Assembly (NCBI GenBank): GCA_002705205.1
Contig: PAHP01000007.1
Location: 192,122 to 256,121 of the forward strand
From: Flavobacteriales bacterium
GTDB lineage: Bacteria; Bacteroidota; Bacteroidia; Flavobacteriales; BACL11
Length of the DNA stretch: 64,000 bases
Direction of reading: 5' to 3'
The position numbers were made by a program, and so were the translations under genes. Positions 29,902 through 37,974 of the stretch are shown here, piece after piece. The notes under the pieces are model-generated. The model worked only from the letters and a program-made list of their open reading frames with translations, ran no database searches and was not told where the DNA came from. The stretch's first letter is position 1. Each line of letters starts with the position of its first letter.

Positions 29902-31530
29902 ATGAATATTCTATTTGTAATTCCAGCAAGGGGAGGATCTAAAGGTATACCTAGAAAGAATTTGAGGGTGCTTTCTGGAAAACCTCTTTTATATTATGCA
30001 ATTAATAATGCAATTAATTCAGAATATACCGCAGATATTTATGTTTCAAGTGAAGATGATGAAATTTTGAATACTGCTAAGAAGTTTGGAGTAGCAACGC
30101 ATAAAAGAGATGTAAGTATCTCAGATGATCAAACAACCTTAGATCCTGTTATTTATGATTGCTATAAATACGCAAAACATGTTCAGCGTAAGGAATATGA
30201 CTTAATCATTACTATACAGCCAACATCTCCATTACTTACATCTAATTCGCTAGATCTTGCAATAAGCAAGATGATACAAAACATTAATATTGACACATTA
30301 ATAGCAGCTAAGGATTCGACTCATTTGTCTTGGAGAAAAGAAGGAGATCATTATATTCCCAATTATAAAGAACGACTTAATAGACAATATCTTTCTGCTG
30401 AGTTTACTGAAACAGGAGCTTTTTTAATTACAAGGAATACAATAATATCTAAGAATAATAGAATAGGAAGTAATGTTGATTTATTTCTATTAAGCGGTGG
30501 AGAAGAAATAGATATTGATACTTATGAAGATTGGAATTTATGTGAATATTATCTAAGAAGAAAGCATATTTTATTTGTTGTTTCTGGTAATAATATTATT
30601 GGCCTAGGCCATGTATACAATACATTGATCGTCGCGAATGATATACTAAATCATCAAATTACATTTTTAGTAGATAATGAGAGTGAATTAGCTTTAAAAG
30701 TCATTCAATCTAAAAATTATCCTGTTTTAATTCAGAAGAAAGATGATATTATTGAGGATATTAAAAGAATCTCACCTGATATAATTATAAATGATAGGTT
30801 AGATACATCAGAGGATTATATAAAGTCACTAAAAGAGCAAGAGTATAAAGTAATTAATTTTGAAGATTTAGGAAGTGGTGCTGAATTTTCGGATGCCGTA
30901 ATCAATGCAATCTATCCGCAGAGAAGATCTCTTCCTGCTCATTATTTTGGGCAAGAATATTTTATTCTTAGAGATGAATTTATTCTTTCAGATGAGAAAG
31001 TGGTACAAGAAGAAGTAAATAATATCTTGATTGCTTTTGGAGGAGTTGATCCTAACAATTATACTGAGAAAGTTATTCGGACTGTTAACTCATATTGTAA
31101 GAAGAATGGCATAAAAATTACAGTAATATTAGGATTTGGTTATGAAAGAGATGATACCATTAGGCAATATGATAATATTCATGTAAAACATAATGTTTCT
31201 AATATTTCTGATTATATGCTAGAAGCGGATCTGATTTTTACATCAGCAGGAAGGACTATTTATGAGGTTGCCAGTATTGGAACACCAACAATTGTGATGG
31301 GGCAGAATGAAAGAGAGATGACACATTTTTTTGCAAATGCAGAGTATGGGTTTTCTAATTTAGGATTAGGCTATAATATTTCCAATGATGATATTTTAAA
31401 TGAGTTTTTAGTGCTAATAAAATCTTATGACATTAGAAAAGAGATGAGTAAATTAATGAAAAGTCAGGATTTAAAGTCAGGAAGAAAAAGAGTTCATAAA
31501 TTAATACAGCACTTAATACAAGAGCAATGA
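29902..31530 (+). CDS. Fusion: CMP-nonulosonic acid cytidylyltransferase (NeuA/PseF) plus PseG-like UDP-sugar hydrolase
   Basis: 542 residues. Residues 1-220 form a CMP-sugar cytidylyltransferase: FVIPARGGSKGIPRKNLR is the CTP-binding P-loop, and IITIQPTSPLL and EFTETGAFLITR follow. Residues about 228-540 resemble PseG, the hydrolase that removes UDP from the 2,4-diacetamido sugar: SGNNIIGLGHVYNTL holds the conserved Gly-His, followed by a GT-B-like C-terminal lobe with AFGGVDPNN and FTSAGRTIYEVASIG. The fusion joins the third-last and last steps of nonulosonic acid synthesis; the intermediate step is the next gene. Pseudaminic versus legionaminic-type product cannot be decided. Confidence 0.88.
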   Translation: MNILFVIPARGGSKGIPRKNLRVLSGKPLLYYAINNAINSEYTADIYVSSEDDEILNTAKKFGVATHKRDVSISDDQTTLDPVIYDCYKYAKHVQRKEYDLIITIQPTSPLLTSNSLDLAISKMIQNINIDTLIAAKDSTHLSWRKEGDHYIPNYKERLNRQYLSAEFTETGAFLITRNTIISKNNRIGSNVDLFLLSGGEEIDIDTYEDWNLCEYYLRRKHILFVVSGNNIIGLGHVYNTLIVANDILNHQITFLVDNESELALKVIQSKNYPVLIQKKDDIIEDIKRISPDIIINDRLDTSEDYIKSLKEQEYKVINFEDLGSGAEFSDAVINAIYPQRRSLPAHYFGQEYFILRDEFILSDEKVVQEEVNNILIAFGGVDPNNYTEKVIRTVNSYCKKNGIKITVILGFGYERDDTIRQYDNIHVKHNVSNISDYMLEADLIFTSAGRTIYEVASIGTPTIVMGQNEREMTHFFANAEYGFSNLGLGYNISNDDILNEFLVLIKSYDIRKEMSKLMKSQDLKSGRKRVHKLIQHLIQEQ

Positions 31531-32582
31531 ATATATTAGAATTATTATGTAAAGGAGTAAATTTGAACTATCCAATAGTAAGGCCATATATTATTGCTGA
31601 GATTGGGGTAAACCATGAAGGATCTATGGAAACTGCTAAAAGATTAGTAGATGAAGCTAAAGAAGGAGGAGCTGATGCGGTAAAGTTTCAATCTTATAAA
31701 GCAGAAACATTAGCCTCAAGATATTCCCCTGCTTATTGGGACACTACTAAGGAACCTACTAAATCACAATTTGAGCTATTTAAGAAACATGATTCGTTTT
31801 GGAAAGATGAGATGAAACAGCTGAAAGATTATTGTAATATCGTTGGTATTGAGTTTATGAGTACTCCATTTGATATTGAATCTGCTAAATTTTTAGATAA
31901 TATGATGGATGTCTTTAAGATATCTTCATCTGATATTACGAACAAACCATTTATTGAATTTATTTGTGGCTTTGGTAAGCCAATTATCATGTCAACAGGG
32001 GCTAGCAATTTAGAAGAAGTTCAAGATGCTGTAAATTGGATAAGACCTTTTAATGTCCCTGTAGCATTATTGCATTGTGTATTAAATTACCCCACAGCTG
32101 ATATTAATGCTAATCTAGGAATGATTTCTGGTTTAAAGAAAGCTTTCCCAGATAATATTATTGGTTATTCGGATCATACTTTGCCAAAAGACATGAAGGT
32201 TTGTAAGATAGCTGCTTTACTTGGAGCCGTAATTATAGAGAAGCATTTTACGCATGATAAATCTTTGCCTGGAAATGATCATTATCATGCGATGGATAAA
32301 AATGACCTCAAGAATTTTAATAAAATATTAGATACTACTTTTGAGATTTTAGGCCAATTTAATGTTGAAGCTTTAGATAATGAAGAGGAAGCTAGAATGA
32401 ATGCTAGGAGAAGTTTGGTCGCAGCAAATGATATTCCAAAGGGAAAAATAATTGAAGAAAATGACTTGACTTTTAAAAGACCTGCTTATGGTATTAGTCC
32501 TAGATACATTGATGAAATAGTTGGTAAAGAAGCAAAATTTGATATTAAGGAAGATGATATAATTAGAAAAGACTTGATATGA
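31527..32582 (+). CDS. Nonulosonic acid synthase, NeuB/PseI/LegI family
   Basis: 351-residue enzyme that condenses phosphoenolpyruvate with a 6-carbon diacetamido sugar to make a 9-carbon nonulosonic acid. The TIM-barrel has IIAEIGVNHEGSMETAKRL, DAVKFQSYKAETLAS, GIEFMSTPFD and HCVLNYPT, all NeuB-family signatures. The C-terminal antifreeze-like SAF domain begins ARRSLVAANDIPKGKII (about residue 285). It overlaps the fusion gene by 4 bases and the next gene by 4, forming a tight block. Substrate choice among ManNAc, pseudaminic and legionaminic precursors cannot be told here, but the PseG-like partner favours a di-amino sugar. Confidence 0.95.
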   Translation: MNILELLCKGVNLNYPIVRPYIIAEIGVNHEGSMETAKRLVDEAKEGGADAVKFQSYKAETLASRYSPAYWDTTKEPTKSQFELFKKHDSFWKDEMKQLKDYCNIVGIEFMSTPFDIESAKFLDNMMDVFKISSSDITNKPFIEFICGFGKPIIMSTGASNLEEVQDAVNWIRPFNVPVALLHCVLNYPTADINANLGMISGLKKAFPDNIIGYSDHTLPKDMKVCKIAALLGAVIIEKHFTHDKSLPGNDHYHAMDKNDLKNFNKILDTTFEILGQFNVEALDNEEEARMNARRSLVAANDIPKGKIIEENDLTFKRPAYGISPRYIDEIVGKEAKFDIKEDDIIRKDLI

Positions 32583-33724
32583 AAGATCAGTATGTGATTT
32601 TAACAGGTAGTAAGAATAATGCTGGAGATTATTTAATAAAATATCGTGCTAAGAAATTATTTTCTTTACTAAGACCTGATAGAAGAATCATTGATATAAA
32701 TGGTTGGGAGCAATTAAATCTTAAACAATTAGCTATAATAAATCAATCAAAAGCATTAATTTTAATGGGTGGGCCTGCTTTAGTAGAAAATATGGTTCCG
32801 CAAGTCTATGCTCTTACTAATAATTTAAATGATATAAAAGTGCCAATTATAATGATGGGTGTAGGTTGGAAGTCTCAAAGTGGAGATTGGGAAGATACCT
32901 ATAATTACCCTCTGAATGAAAGAACATTATCATTGTTAGAAAGAATTGAGATTTCAGGATATTATTCAAGTGTTAGAGACTATCATACTTTAAGTGCACT
33001 TAGATTTAATGGATTTAATAATTTTTTAATGACCGGATGTCCTGCGTACTACAATAAAGATTTCATTAATACTGAATTCAGGTCTGAGGATATAAATCTA
33101 GTTGCGTTTTCTTTGGGTGTTTCTTTTATGAGATCTCCTTCTATGGAGAAGCTAATGAAAGAAAATATATTAGTATGTAAAGAGAAATTTAAAGAGAAAT
33201 CTTTTAAAGTTGTATTTCATCATTCTTTAGAAAGAGATAAGTTTAAGGCTGATTATAGGTACAGATCAAGACACGTAATACAGCATAATAAATTTGCAGA
33301 TTGGCTTGATGAGAATGACATAAGATATGTTGACATCTCTGGTAGTGCAGAGAATCTTATTAATTATTACAATACTGTGGATCTTCATATTGGCTATAGA
33401 GTACATGCTCATATTTTTATGAATAGTATTAATAAGAAATCTATCCTAATAAGTGAAGATGGAAGAGCTAAGGGAGTAAGATCAGCAATCAGTGGTATTG
33501 TCTTAGATGGATATTTAGAATTTAGAGAGAGTTTTTTCTCAAGAGTTTTCAATAAGATACTACCTTTTTATGATAGATTCAGAGTTAATAATAATTTAAC
33601 CAAAGAATTAATAAGTGAGATTAATTATGAGGATAAGAATGATTTTATTCGCTTAAAGAGCTCAAGAAGACTGATAGATAATAATTATATTATTATGCAA
33701 AATTTTCTAAAACAATTACCCTAA
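32579..33724 (+). CDS. Polysaccharide pyruvyltransferase family protein
   Basis: 381-residue cytoplasmic protein of the CsaB-like pyruvyltransferase family, which adds pyruvate ketals from PEP to sugars. Family features seen are LTGSKNNAGDYLIKYRAKKL at the start (N-terminal GD motif), MGVGWKSQSGDW, the middle VAFSLGVSFMRSPSMEKLM, and LHIGYRVHAHIFMNSINKK, which matches the conserved G-R-hH segment. Some members of this superfamily instead transfer other groups, so pyruvylation is the likeliest role rather than a proven one. It overlaps neuB by 4 bases and is followed 3 bases later by a flippase gene. Confidence 0.78.
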   Translation: MKDQYVILTGSKNNAGDYLIKYRAKKLFSLLRPDRRIIDINGWEQLNLKQLAIINQSKALILMGGPALVENMVPQVYALTNNLNDIKVPIIMMGVGWKSQSGDWEDTYNYPLNERTLSLLERIEISGYYSSVRDYHTLSALRFNGFNNFLMTGCPAYYNKDFINTEFRSEDINLVAFSLGVSFMRSPSMEKLMKENILVCKEKFKEKSFKVVFHHSLERDKFKADYRYRSRHVIQHNKFADWLDENDIRYVDISGSAENLINYYNTVDLHIGYRVHAHIFMNSINKKSILISEDGRAKGVRSAISGIVLDGYLEFRESFFSRVFNKILPFYDRFRVNNNLTKELISEINYEDKNDFIRLKSSRRLIDNNYIIMQNFLKQLP

Positions 33725-33727
33725 TAA

Positions 33728-35005
33728 ATGCAAGTTTTAAAGAGCTCTGTAATTTATCTAGGAAGTAGCATTCTAAATAAAGCAATTCCTTTTTTATTAT
33801 TACCTATTCTCACTAAGTATTTGTCTCCAGCTGAATATGGGGTCTTGTCAATTTTCCAATTAATGATTTCTTTTTTCACAGCTTTTGTGGGTATGAACAT
33901 GTCTATGAATATCTCGAAAAACTTTTTTAAATATAATAAACAAGAAACATCATTAATGATTGGAAATATATTAATGATACTTTCGTTGACGACATTAATC
34001 TATTTCTTCATCACTTTAGGTCTTTCTTTTTATTATCAAGAGATATTTTCTGTCCCATCAAATTGGGTAATTCTTATCCCGTTACTTAGTTTTATGTTTA
34101 TGGTTAATACGATTAATCTAACAATCCTGAGAAATCAGGATAAGGCTTATTTATTTGGTGTGTTTGAAATCATTAATACTGCAATAAATATGGGAGTTAC
34201 TATTTTATTATTAATCATGTATCATTATGGATGGTATTCTAGAGTTGGGGGTATAATTATTGCTTATGGTATTTTTTTTATTATTTCTTTATTTTACATG
34301 AAAAAGAATGGCTTTATAATTCTCCGATATGATAGAGAGGAGTCACGAAAGATTTTAAAATTATCTATTCCATTAATTCCGCATGTGCTAGGAGGAATTA
34401 TTATTTCTTTAAGTGATCGTTTTTTTATTGAGAGGATGGTCAATCTGGAGATGGTTGGTATTTATTCAGTTGGCTATATGTTTGGGATGGTTGTCCTTTT
34501 ATTTACAAGTGCTTTTTTAAAAGCATGGGCTCCATGGTTTTATAAGATGTTGTCAGATGTTGATGACAAAAAGAAGAGAAATATTGTAAGATATAGTTAT
34601 TTATATATTTTAGCAACATTTGTTATTGCATTTGGGGTGTCTATTTTTGCTAAATTTATCATTCCTTATGTAGTAGATAGTAGCTATGCTGGAGCTGAGG
34701 TTTATGTTTTCTGGATTGCTATTGGTTATGCAGTACATGGTGTGTATAAGATATTTTTTCCTTATTTAGTACATATAAGCAAAACATCTTTTTTAGCAGT
34801 AAGCACAGTCATTGCAGCAGTATTAAACCTATTTTTTAATTATCTTTTAATAAAAGAATTTGGAGCTATTGGGGCTGCATATTCAACAGTATTATCTTTT
34901 GTTATAAGTGCTAGTTTAGTGTTTTGGTATCAGCAAAAAAATTTTAATATGCCTTGGTTATTAGATCTACAGCTTTTAGTTTCAGTAAAAAACAAGAATG
35001 AATAA
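33728..35005 (+). CDS. Wzx-type oligosaccharide flippase (PST family)
   Basis: 425-residue membrane protein with about 12 hydrophobic helices. The opening LGSSILNKAIPFLLLPILTK, then LSPAEYGVLSIFQLMISFF, is a typical Wzx/RfbX start. IPLIPHVLGGIIISLSDRFF marks the second half, beginning near residue 212. It would flip an undecaprenyl-linked repeat unit to the periplasm. It is the last gene of a block (29902-35005) bounded on both sides by pglF 3'-end sequence and is one of three flippase-like genes in the locus. Confidence 0.9.
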   Translation: MQVLKSSVIYLGSSILNKAIPFLLLPILTKYLSPAEYGVLSIFQLMISFFTAFVGMNMSMNISKNFFKYNKQETSLMIGNILMILSLTTLIYFFITLGLSFYYQEIFSVPSNWVILIPLLSFMFMVNTINLTILRNQDKAYLFGVFEIINTAINMGVTILLLIMYHYGWYSRVGGIIIAYGIFFIISLFYMKKNGFIILRYDREESRKILKLSIPLIPHVLGGIIISLSDRFFIERMVNLEMVGIYSVGYMFGMVVLLFTSAFLKAWAPWFYKMLSDVDDKKKRNIVRYSYLYILATFVIAFGVSIFAKFIIPYVVDSSYAGAEVYVFWIAIGYAVHGVYKIFFPYLVHISKTSFLAVSTVIAAVLNLFFNYLLIKEFGAIGAAYSTVLSFVISASLVFWYQQKNFNMPWLLDLQLLVSVKNKNE

Positions 35006-35022
35006 CTCATGTTCACAGATAA

Positions 35023-35241
35023 TATAGTTTCTTTGCAAAGAAAGAGAATAAATTAGCATTAGAAGAAGTAATGAAATTTATTGATATTATTAAAGAAGCT
35101 AGAGATAAAGAAGCTAGAGATAAAGAAGCTAGAGATAAAGAAGCTAGAGATAAAGAAGCAGGAATACTTGTTAAACAACTTTTGTTGAAACATATTGATG
35201 GATGTGCATCAAAACCCCTAGAAAAGAAATTAAATTTGTAA
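35023..35241 (+). pseudogene. Remnant of the 3' end of a pglF-like gene
   Basis: Open frame after a stop at 35020-35022. Its translation ends with IDIIKEARD, four-fold repetition of a KEARD unit, then VKQLLLKHIDGCAS and EKKLNL. This aligns with the last 38 residues of the intact PglF-like protein at 28028-29896 (IDTIKEARD, VKELLLKHVDGYTS, EKTLNL). Like the intact gene, it is followed within a few bases by an ATGAATATT gene start. A 56-residue ORF from the ATG at 35071 could be translated, but it has none of the enzyme's catalytic parts. I read it as a recombination scar rather than a gene. Confidence 0.85.
35091..35159 (+). repeat. 15-bp tandem repeat within the pglF remnant
   Basis: Unit TAAAGAAGCTAGAGA is present four times without change (35091-35150), followed by a 9-base partial copy. 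It encodes repeated KEARD. The intact pglF gene has this motif once, so it expanded after duplication, probably by replication slippage. Such a perfect repeat is expected to vary in copy number between strains. Confidence 0.95.
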
Positions 35242-35242
35242 A

Positions 35243-36601
35243 ATGAATATTTTAGTACTTGGAGCAGGAACTTTTGGTACTGCTATTGCAAACGAGCTCT
35301 CAGCAAATAAAGATAATAATGTTATCTTGTTCTCACGAAATCAAGATAAAGTTGATGAGATTAATAAATGGCATACAAATAAGTCTTGTTTCCCAAATAA
35401 ACATTTGACAAATACTCTGTTGGCTTCATCTGATAAGAAGGATGTTAAGAATGCTGACGTTATTTTAATTGCATTGCCTTCGTCTGTAATTATTAAATAT
35501 TTGACTTCTCTTCAGCAGCATTTTAAAAAAGAGGTTTTATTAGTTAATTTGTCGAAAGGATTATTTGCTAATGGAGTGACTATCGTAGAAAGTCTTCAAG
35601 AGCAATTGGGTATTGCAAATGTTGTAACTTTAAAAGGACCGTCATTTGCAGTTGAGGTGATGGAACATGCTGACACGCTACTTACTCTTGGTTACTCTAC
35701 AAATGAGCAGTATTATATCATTAATTCTATTATCAAAAATACTGCTTTACATATTGATTGCACTACTGATATTAGAGGGGTGGAAGTGTTGAGCGTACTT
35801 AAAAATATTTATGCGTTAATTCTTGGTGTTGTAGATGCAAAATATAATTCTCCAAATACAAGATTTATGATTCTCACTAAAGCATTTTCTGAGGTTAGAG
35901 TTTTGTTAAGGTCATTAGGAGGTGCTGAAGACACTTTGTTTCTGGCTTGTGGTTTTGGAGATTTATGCTTGACTTCATTGAATGACTTGAGTAGAAATAG
36001 AACATTGGGCTTATTAATAGGTAAAGGTTTTTTTAGTGGTGATTATAAAACCAACTCTGTTATATTAGAAGGCTTGAATGCGGTAAATTTAGTACATAGT
36101 TTCCCTTTGGATCATATTATAGAAAATCTGCCATTATTAAATAAGTTACATTCATTCTTTGGAAGTAAAACAAATATTTTATCTATTGAGTTTGATAAAT
36201 TGGTTGACAGGAAGTTTAGAACTGTGTTGACATATGGTACTTTTGATTTATTGCATTATGGCCATTTAGAGATTTTAAGAAGAGCAAGTCAATTAGGAGA
36301 TAAGCTTATTGTCGGTCTTTCTACTGATGAATTTAATGAATTGAAAGGAAAAAGATGTGTTTTAACATACAAAAAGAGAAAGGAATTACTAGAATCACTT
36401 GACTATGTAGACAAGGTAATCCCTGAAAGTAATTGGGAACAAAAGATGAATGATATTAAGGAAAATGATATTGATATATTTCTCATGGGGAATGATTGGG
36501 AAGGGAAATTTGATGCAATGAAGGAGTATTGTGAGGTTATTTATCTTCCAAGAACGAAAGGAATTTCTACAACAAAGTTAAAGTCTATTCTAAAAGACTA
36601 A
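35243..36601 (+). CDS. Fusion: glycerol-3-phosphate dehydrogenase (GpsA) plus glycerol-3-phosphate cytidylyltransferase (TagD)
   Basis: 452 residues in one frame. Residues 1 to about 315 are NAD(P)-dependent GpsA: the Rossmann motif VLGAGTFGTAI, LKGPSFAVEVMEHADT and the catalytic lysine region VLKNIYALILGVVDA. Residues about 325-452 are a TagD-type nucleotidyltransferase: LTYGTFDLLHYGHLEIL with the HxGH catalytic motif (about 338-341) and the terminal RTKGISTTKLK signature. The protein could turn dihydroxyacetone phosphate into sn-glycerol-3-phosphate and then CDP-glycerol. The glycerophosphotransferase at 37975 is the expected user. A separate housekeeping gpsA presumably exists elsewhere. 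Confidence 0.93.
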   Translation: MNILVLGAGTFGTAIANELSANKDNNVILFSRNQDKVDEINKWHTNKSCFPNKHLTNTLLASSDKKDVKNADVILIALPSSVIIKYLTSLQQHFKKEVLLVNLSKGLFANGVTIVESLQEQLGIANVVTLKGPSFAVEVMEHADTLLTLGYSTNEQYYIINSIIKNTALHIDCTTDIRGVEVLSVLKNIYALILGVVDAKYNSPNTRFMILTKAFSEVRVLLRSLGGAEDTLFLACGFGDLCLTSLNDLSRNRTLGLLIGKGFFSGDYKTNSVILEGLNAVNLVHSFPLDHIIENLPLLNKLHSFFGSKTNILSIEFDKLVDRKFRTVLTYGTFDLLHYGHLEILRRASQLGDKLIVGLSTDEFNELKGKRCVLTYKKRKELLESLDYVDKVIPESNWEQKMNDIKENDIDIFLMGNDWEGKFDAMKEYCEVIYLPRTKGISTTKLKSILKD

Positions 36602-36607
36602 TGGTTC

Positions 36608-37972
36608 ATGTCTGCATACATTAAATCAATACTTTCTGACAAGGAGATTTTGACTAAGGGATTTTATTCGTTGATTTTGAAAATACTAGGTTCTTTATTT
36701 GGTTATTTTTTACTTTGGCTAGTTACAAATGAGTTTAGTGAACATAATGAAGGTACTAGTGCATGGGGAGAGTATGTTCTTTTTTTAGCATTTTTAAATG
36801 TGTCATCTATATTCTCTCGTTTAGGAATTGATAAGCTTTCGCTTAAATTAGTTGCTGCTGCGGATCAGGAATTAAGAATAGTGAGACATATATACTTTTC
36901 TTTATTAAGGTTAGTTGTTATAGTATCTATTATTGTTTCGTTTATTATCTACTTATTTTCTAATTATATTGTGTCTATTTTATTAAGTAGTTCTGACATG
37001 GGATTAGAGATTGTACTTATGATCGTGTTTGTTTTACCATTTTTTTCTGTCATATGCCTTAATGAGAACACCTTGAGAGGGCTCAAAATGATTAAAGAAT
37101 TTGCATTTTTCCAAAGAACCTCTAAGATGCTCTTTTCAGTTTTAGTATTTATATTACTGTTTTATGTTTTTAATTTTACAGATACTATTGTTGTTATCTA
37201 TGCGTATACATTAGCATTATTTTTGATTTTTATTTTGAGCTCCTTTAGAGTGTATAGTGTTTTCTCAAAGGCTAAGAGTCAAAATATTGATTCTCTATAT
37301 AGTAAGGGTGTTTTTAAGCAGTCACTCCCAATGATGCTTTCTTCAAGTGTCTTATTATTAATGTCATGGACAGACTCTTTGATGCTTGGTTTCTACTCGG
37401 ATGAATCTTCTGTTGGTATTTATAATGTTACTGTGAAGGTTGCATTACTTGCAACATTAACAATATCAGCTATTAATAGTATTGTAGCACCTAGGATATC
37501 AGAGACATTTAATAATAATAGAATTCAAGAGTTTAAAACAATTATCTTTAATTCTACTAGTATAATCTTTTTTTCTACTTTACCTATTTTAATTTTAATA
37601 TTTTTATTTCATACTGAGATTCTAGATTTCTTCGGTAATGGATTTTCTACAGAATCAGCGATTTCTGCATTATTGATTTTAACATTCAGTCAATTCGTAA
37701 ATGCTGTTTCAGGCCCTGTTGGAACTATTCTTAATATGACAGGTAAACAAAAAGTTTATGGTAATATATTGCTTGTTGCATTGACTCTTAATATCTTTCT
37801 TAATTTTCTACTTGTTCCAGAAAATAATCCTTTTGCTAAGTTTGGAATTAACGGTATAAATGGAGCTGCTATTGCTAGTGCAAGTAGTTTAATATTTTGG
37901 AATATATATTCTGTTGTATATGTATATAGAAAGTATAATGTATTGACATTCATAAAATTTAAAAATTTATAA
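36608..37972 (+). CDS. Wzx-type flippase, second copy in the locus
   Basis: 454-residue protein with 12-14 hydrophobic helices. The N-terminal GFYSLILKILGSLFGYFLLW, followed by a long acidic periplasmic loop, and the repeated SSSVLLLMSWTDSLMLGFYS half-start near residue 245 fit the Wzx/PST fold. It is not closely similar to the flippase at 33728. Its place between the CDP-glycerol enzyme and the glycerophosphotransferase suggests it flips the glycerophosphate-decorated unit. Confidence 0.87.
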   Translation: MSAYIKSILSDKEILTKGFYSLILKILGSLFGYFLLWLVTNEFSEHNEGTSAWGEYVLFLAFLNVSSIFSRLGIDKLSLKLVAAADQELRIVRHIYFSLLRLVVIVSIIVSFIIYLFSNYIVSILLSSSDMGLEIVLMIVFVLPFFSVICLNENTLRGLKMIKEFAFFQRTSKMLFSVLVFILLFYVFNFTDTIVVIYAYTLALFLIFILSSFRVYSVFSKAKSQNIDSLYSKGVFKQSLPMMLSSSVLLLMSWTDSLMLGFYSDESSVGIYNVTVKVALLATLTISAINSIVAPRISETFNNNRIQEFKTIIFNSTSIIFFSTLPILILIFLFHTEILDFFGNGFSTESAISALLILTFSQFVNAVSGPVGTILNMTGKQKVYGNILLVALTLNIFLNFLLVPENNPFAKFGINGINGAAIASASSLIFWNIYSVVYVYRKYNVLTFIKFKNL

Positions 37973-37974
37973 TC

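Noticed and set aside
35243-36601. Possibility that GpsA and TagD are two genes joined by a sequencing error
   Set aside because: The linker is in frame without stop codons, both domains are complete, and there is no internal start with promoter-like context, so a true fusion is the simpler reading.
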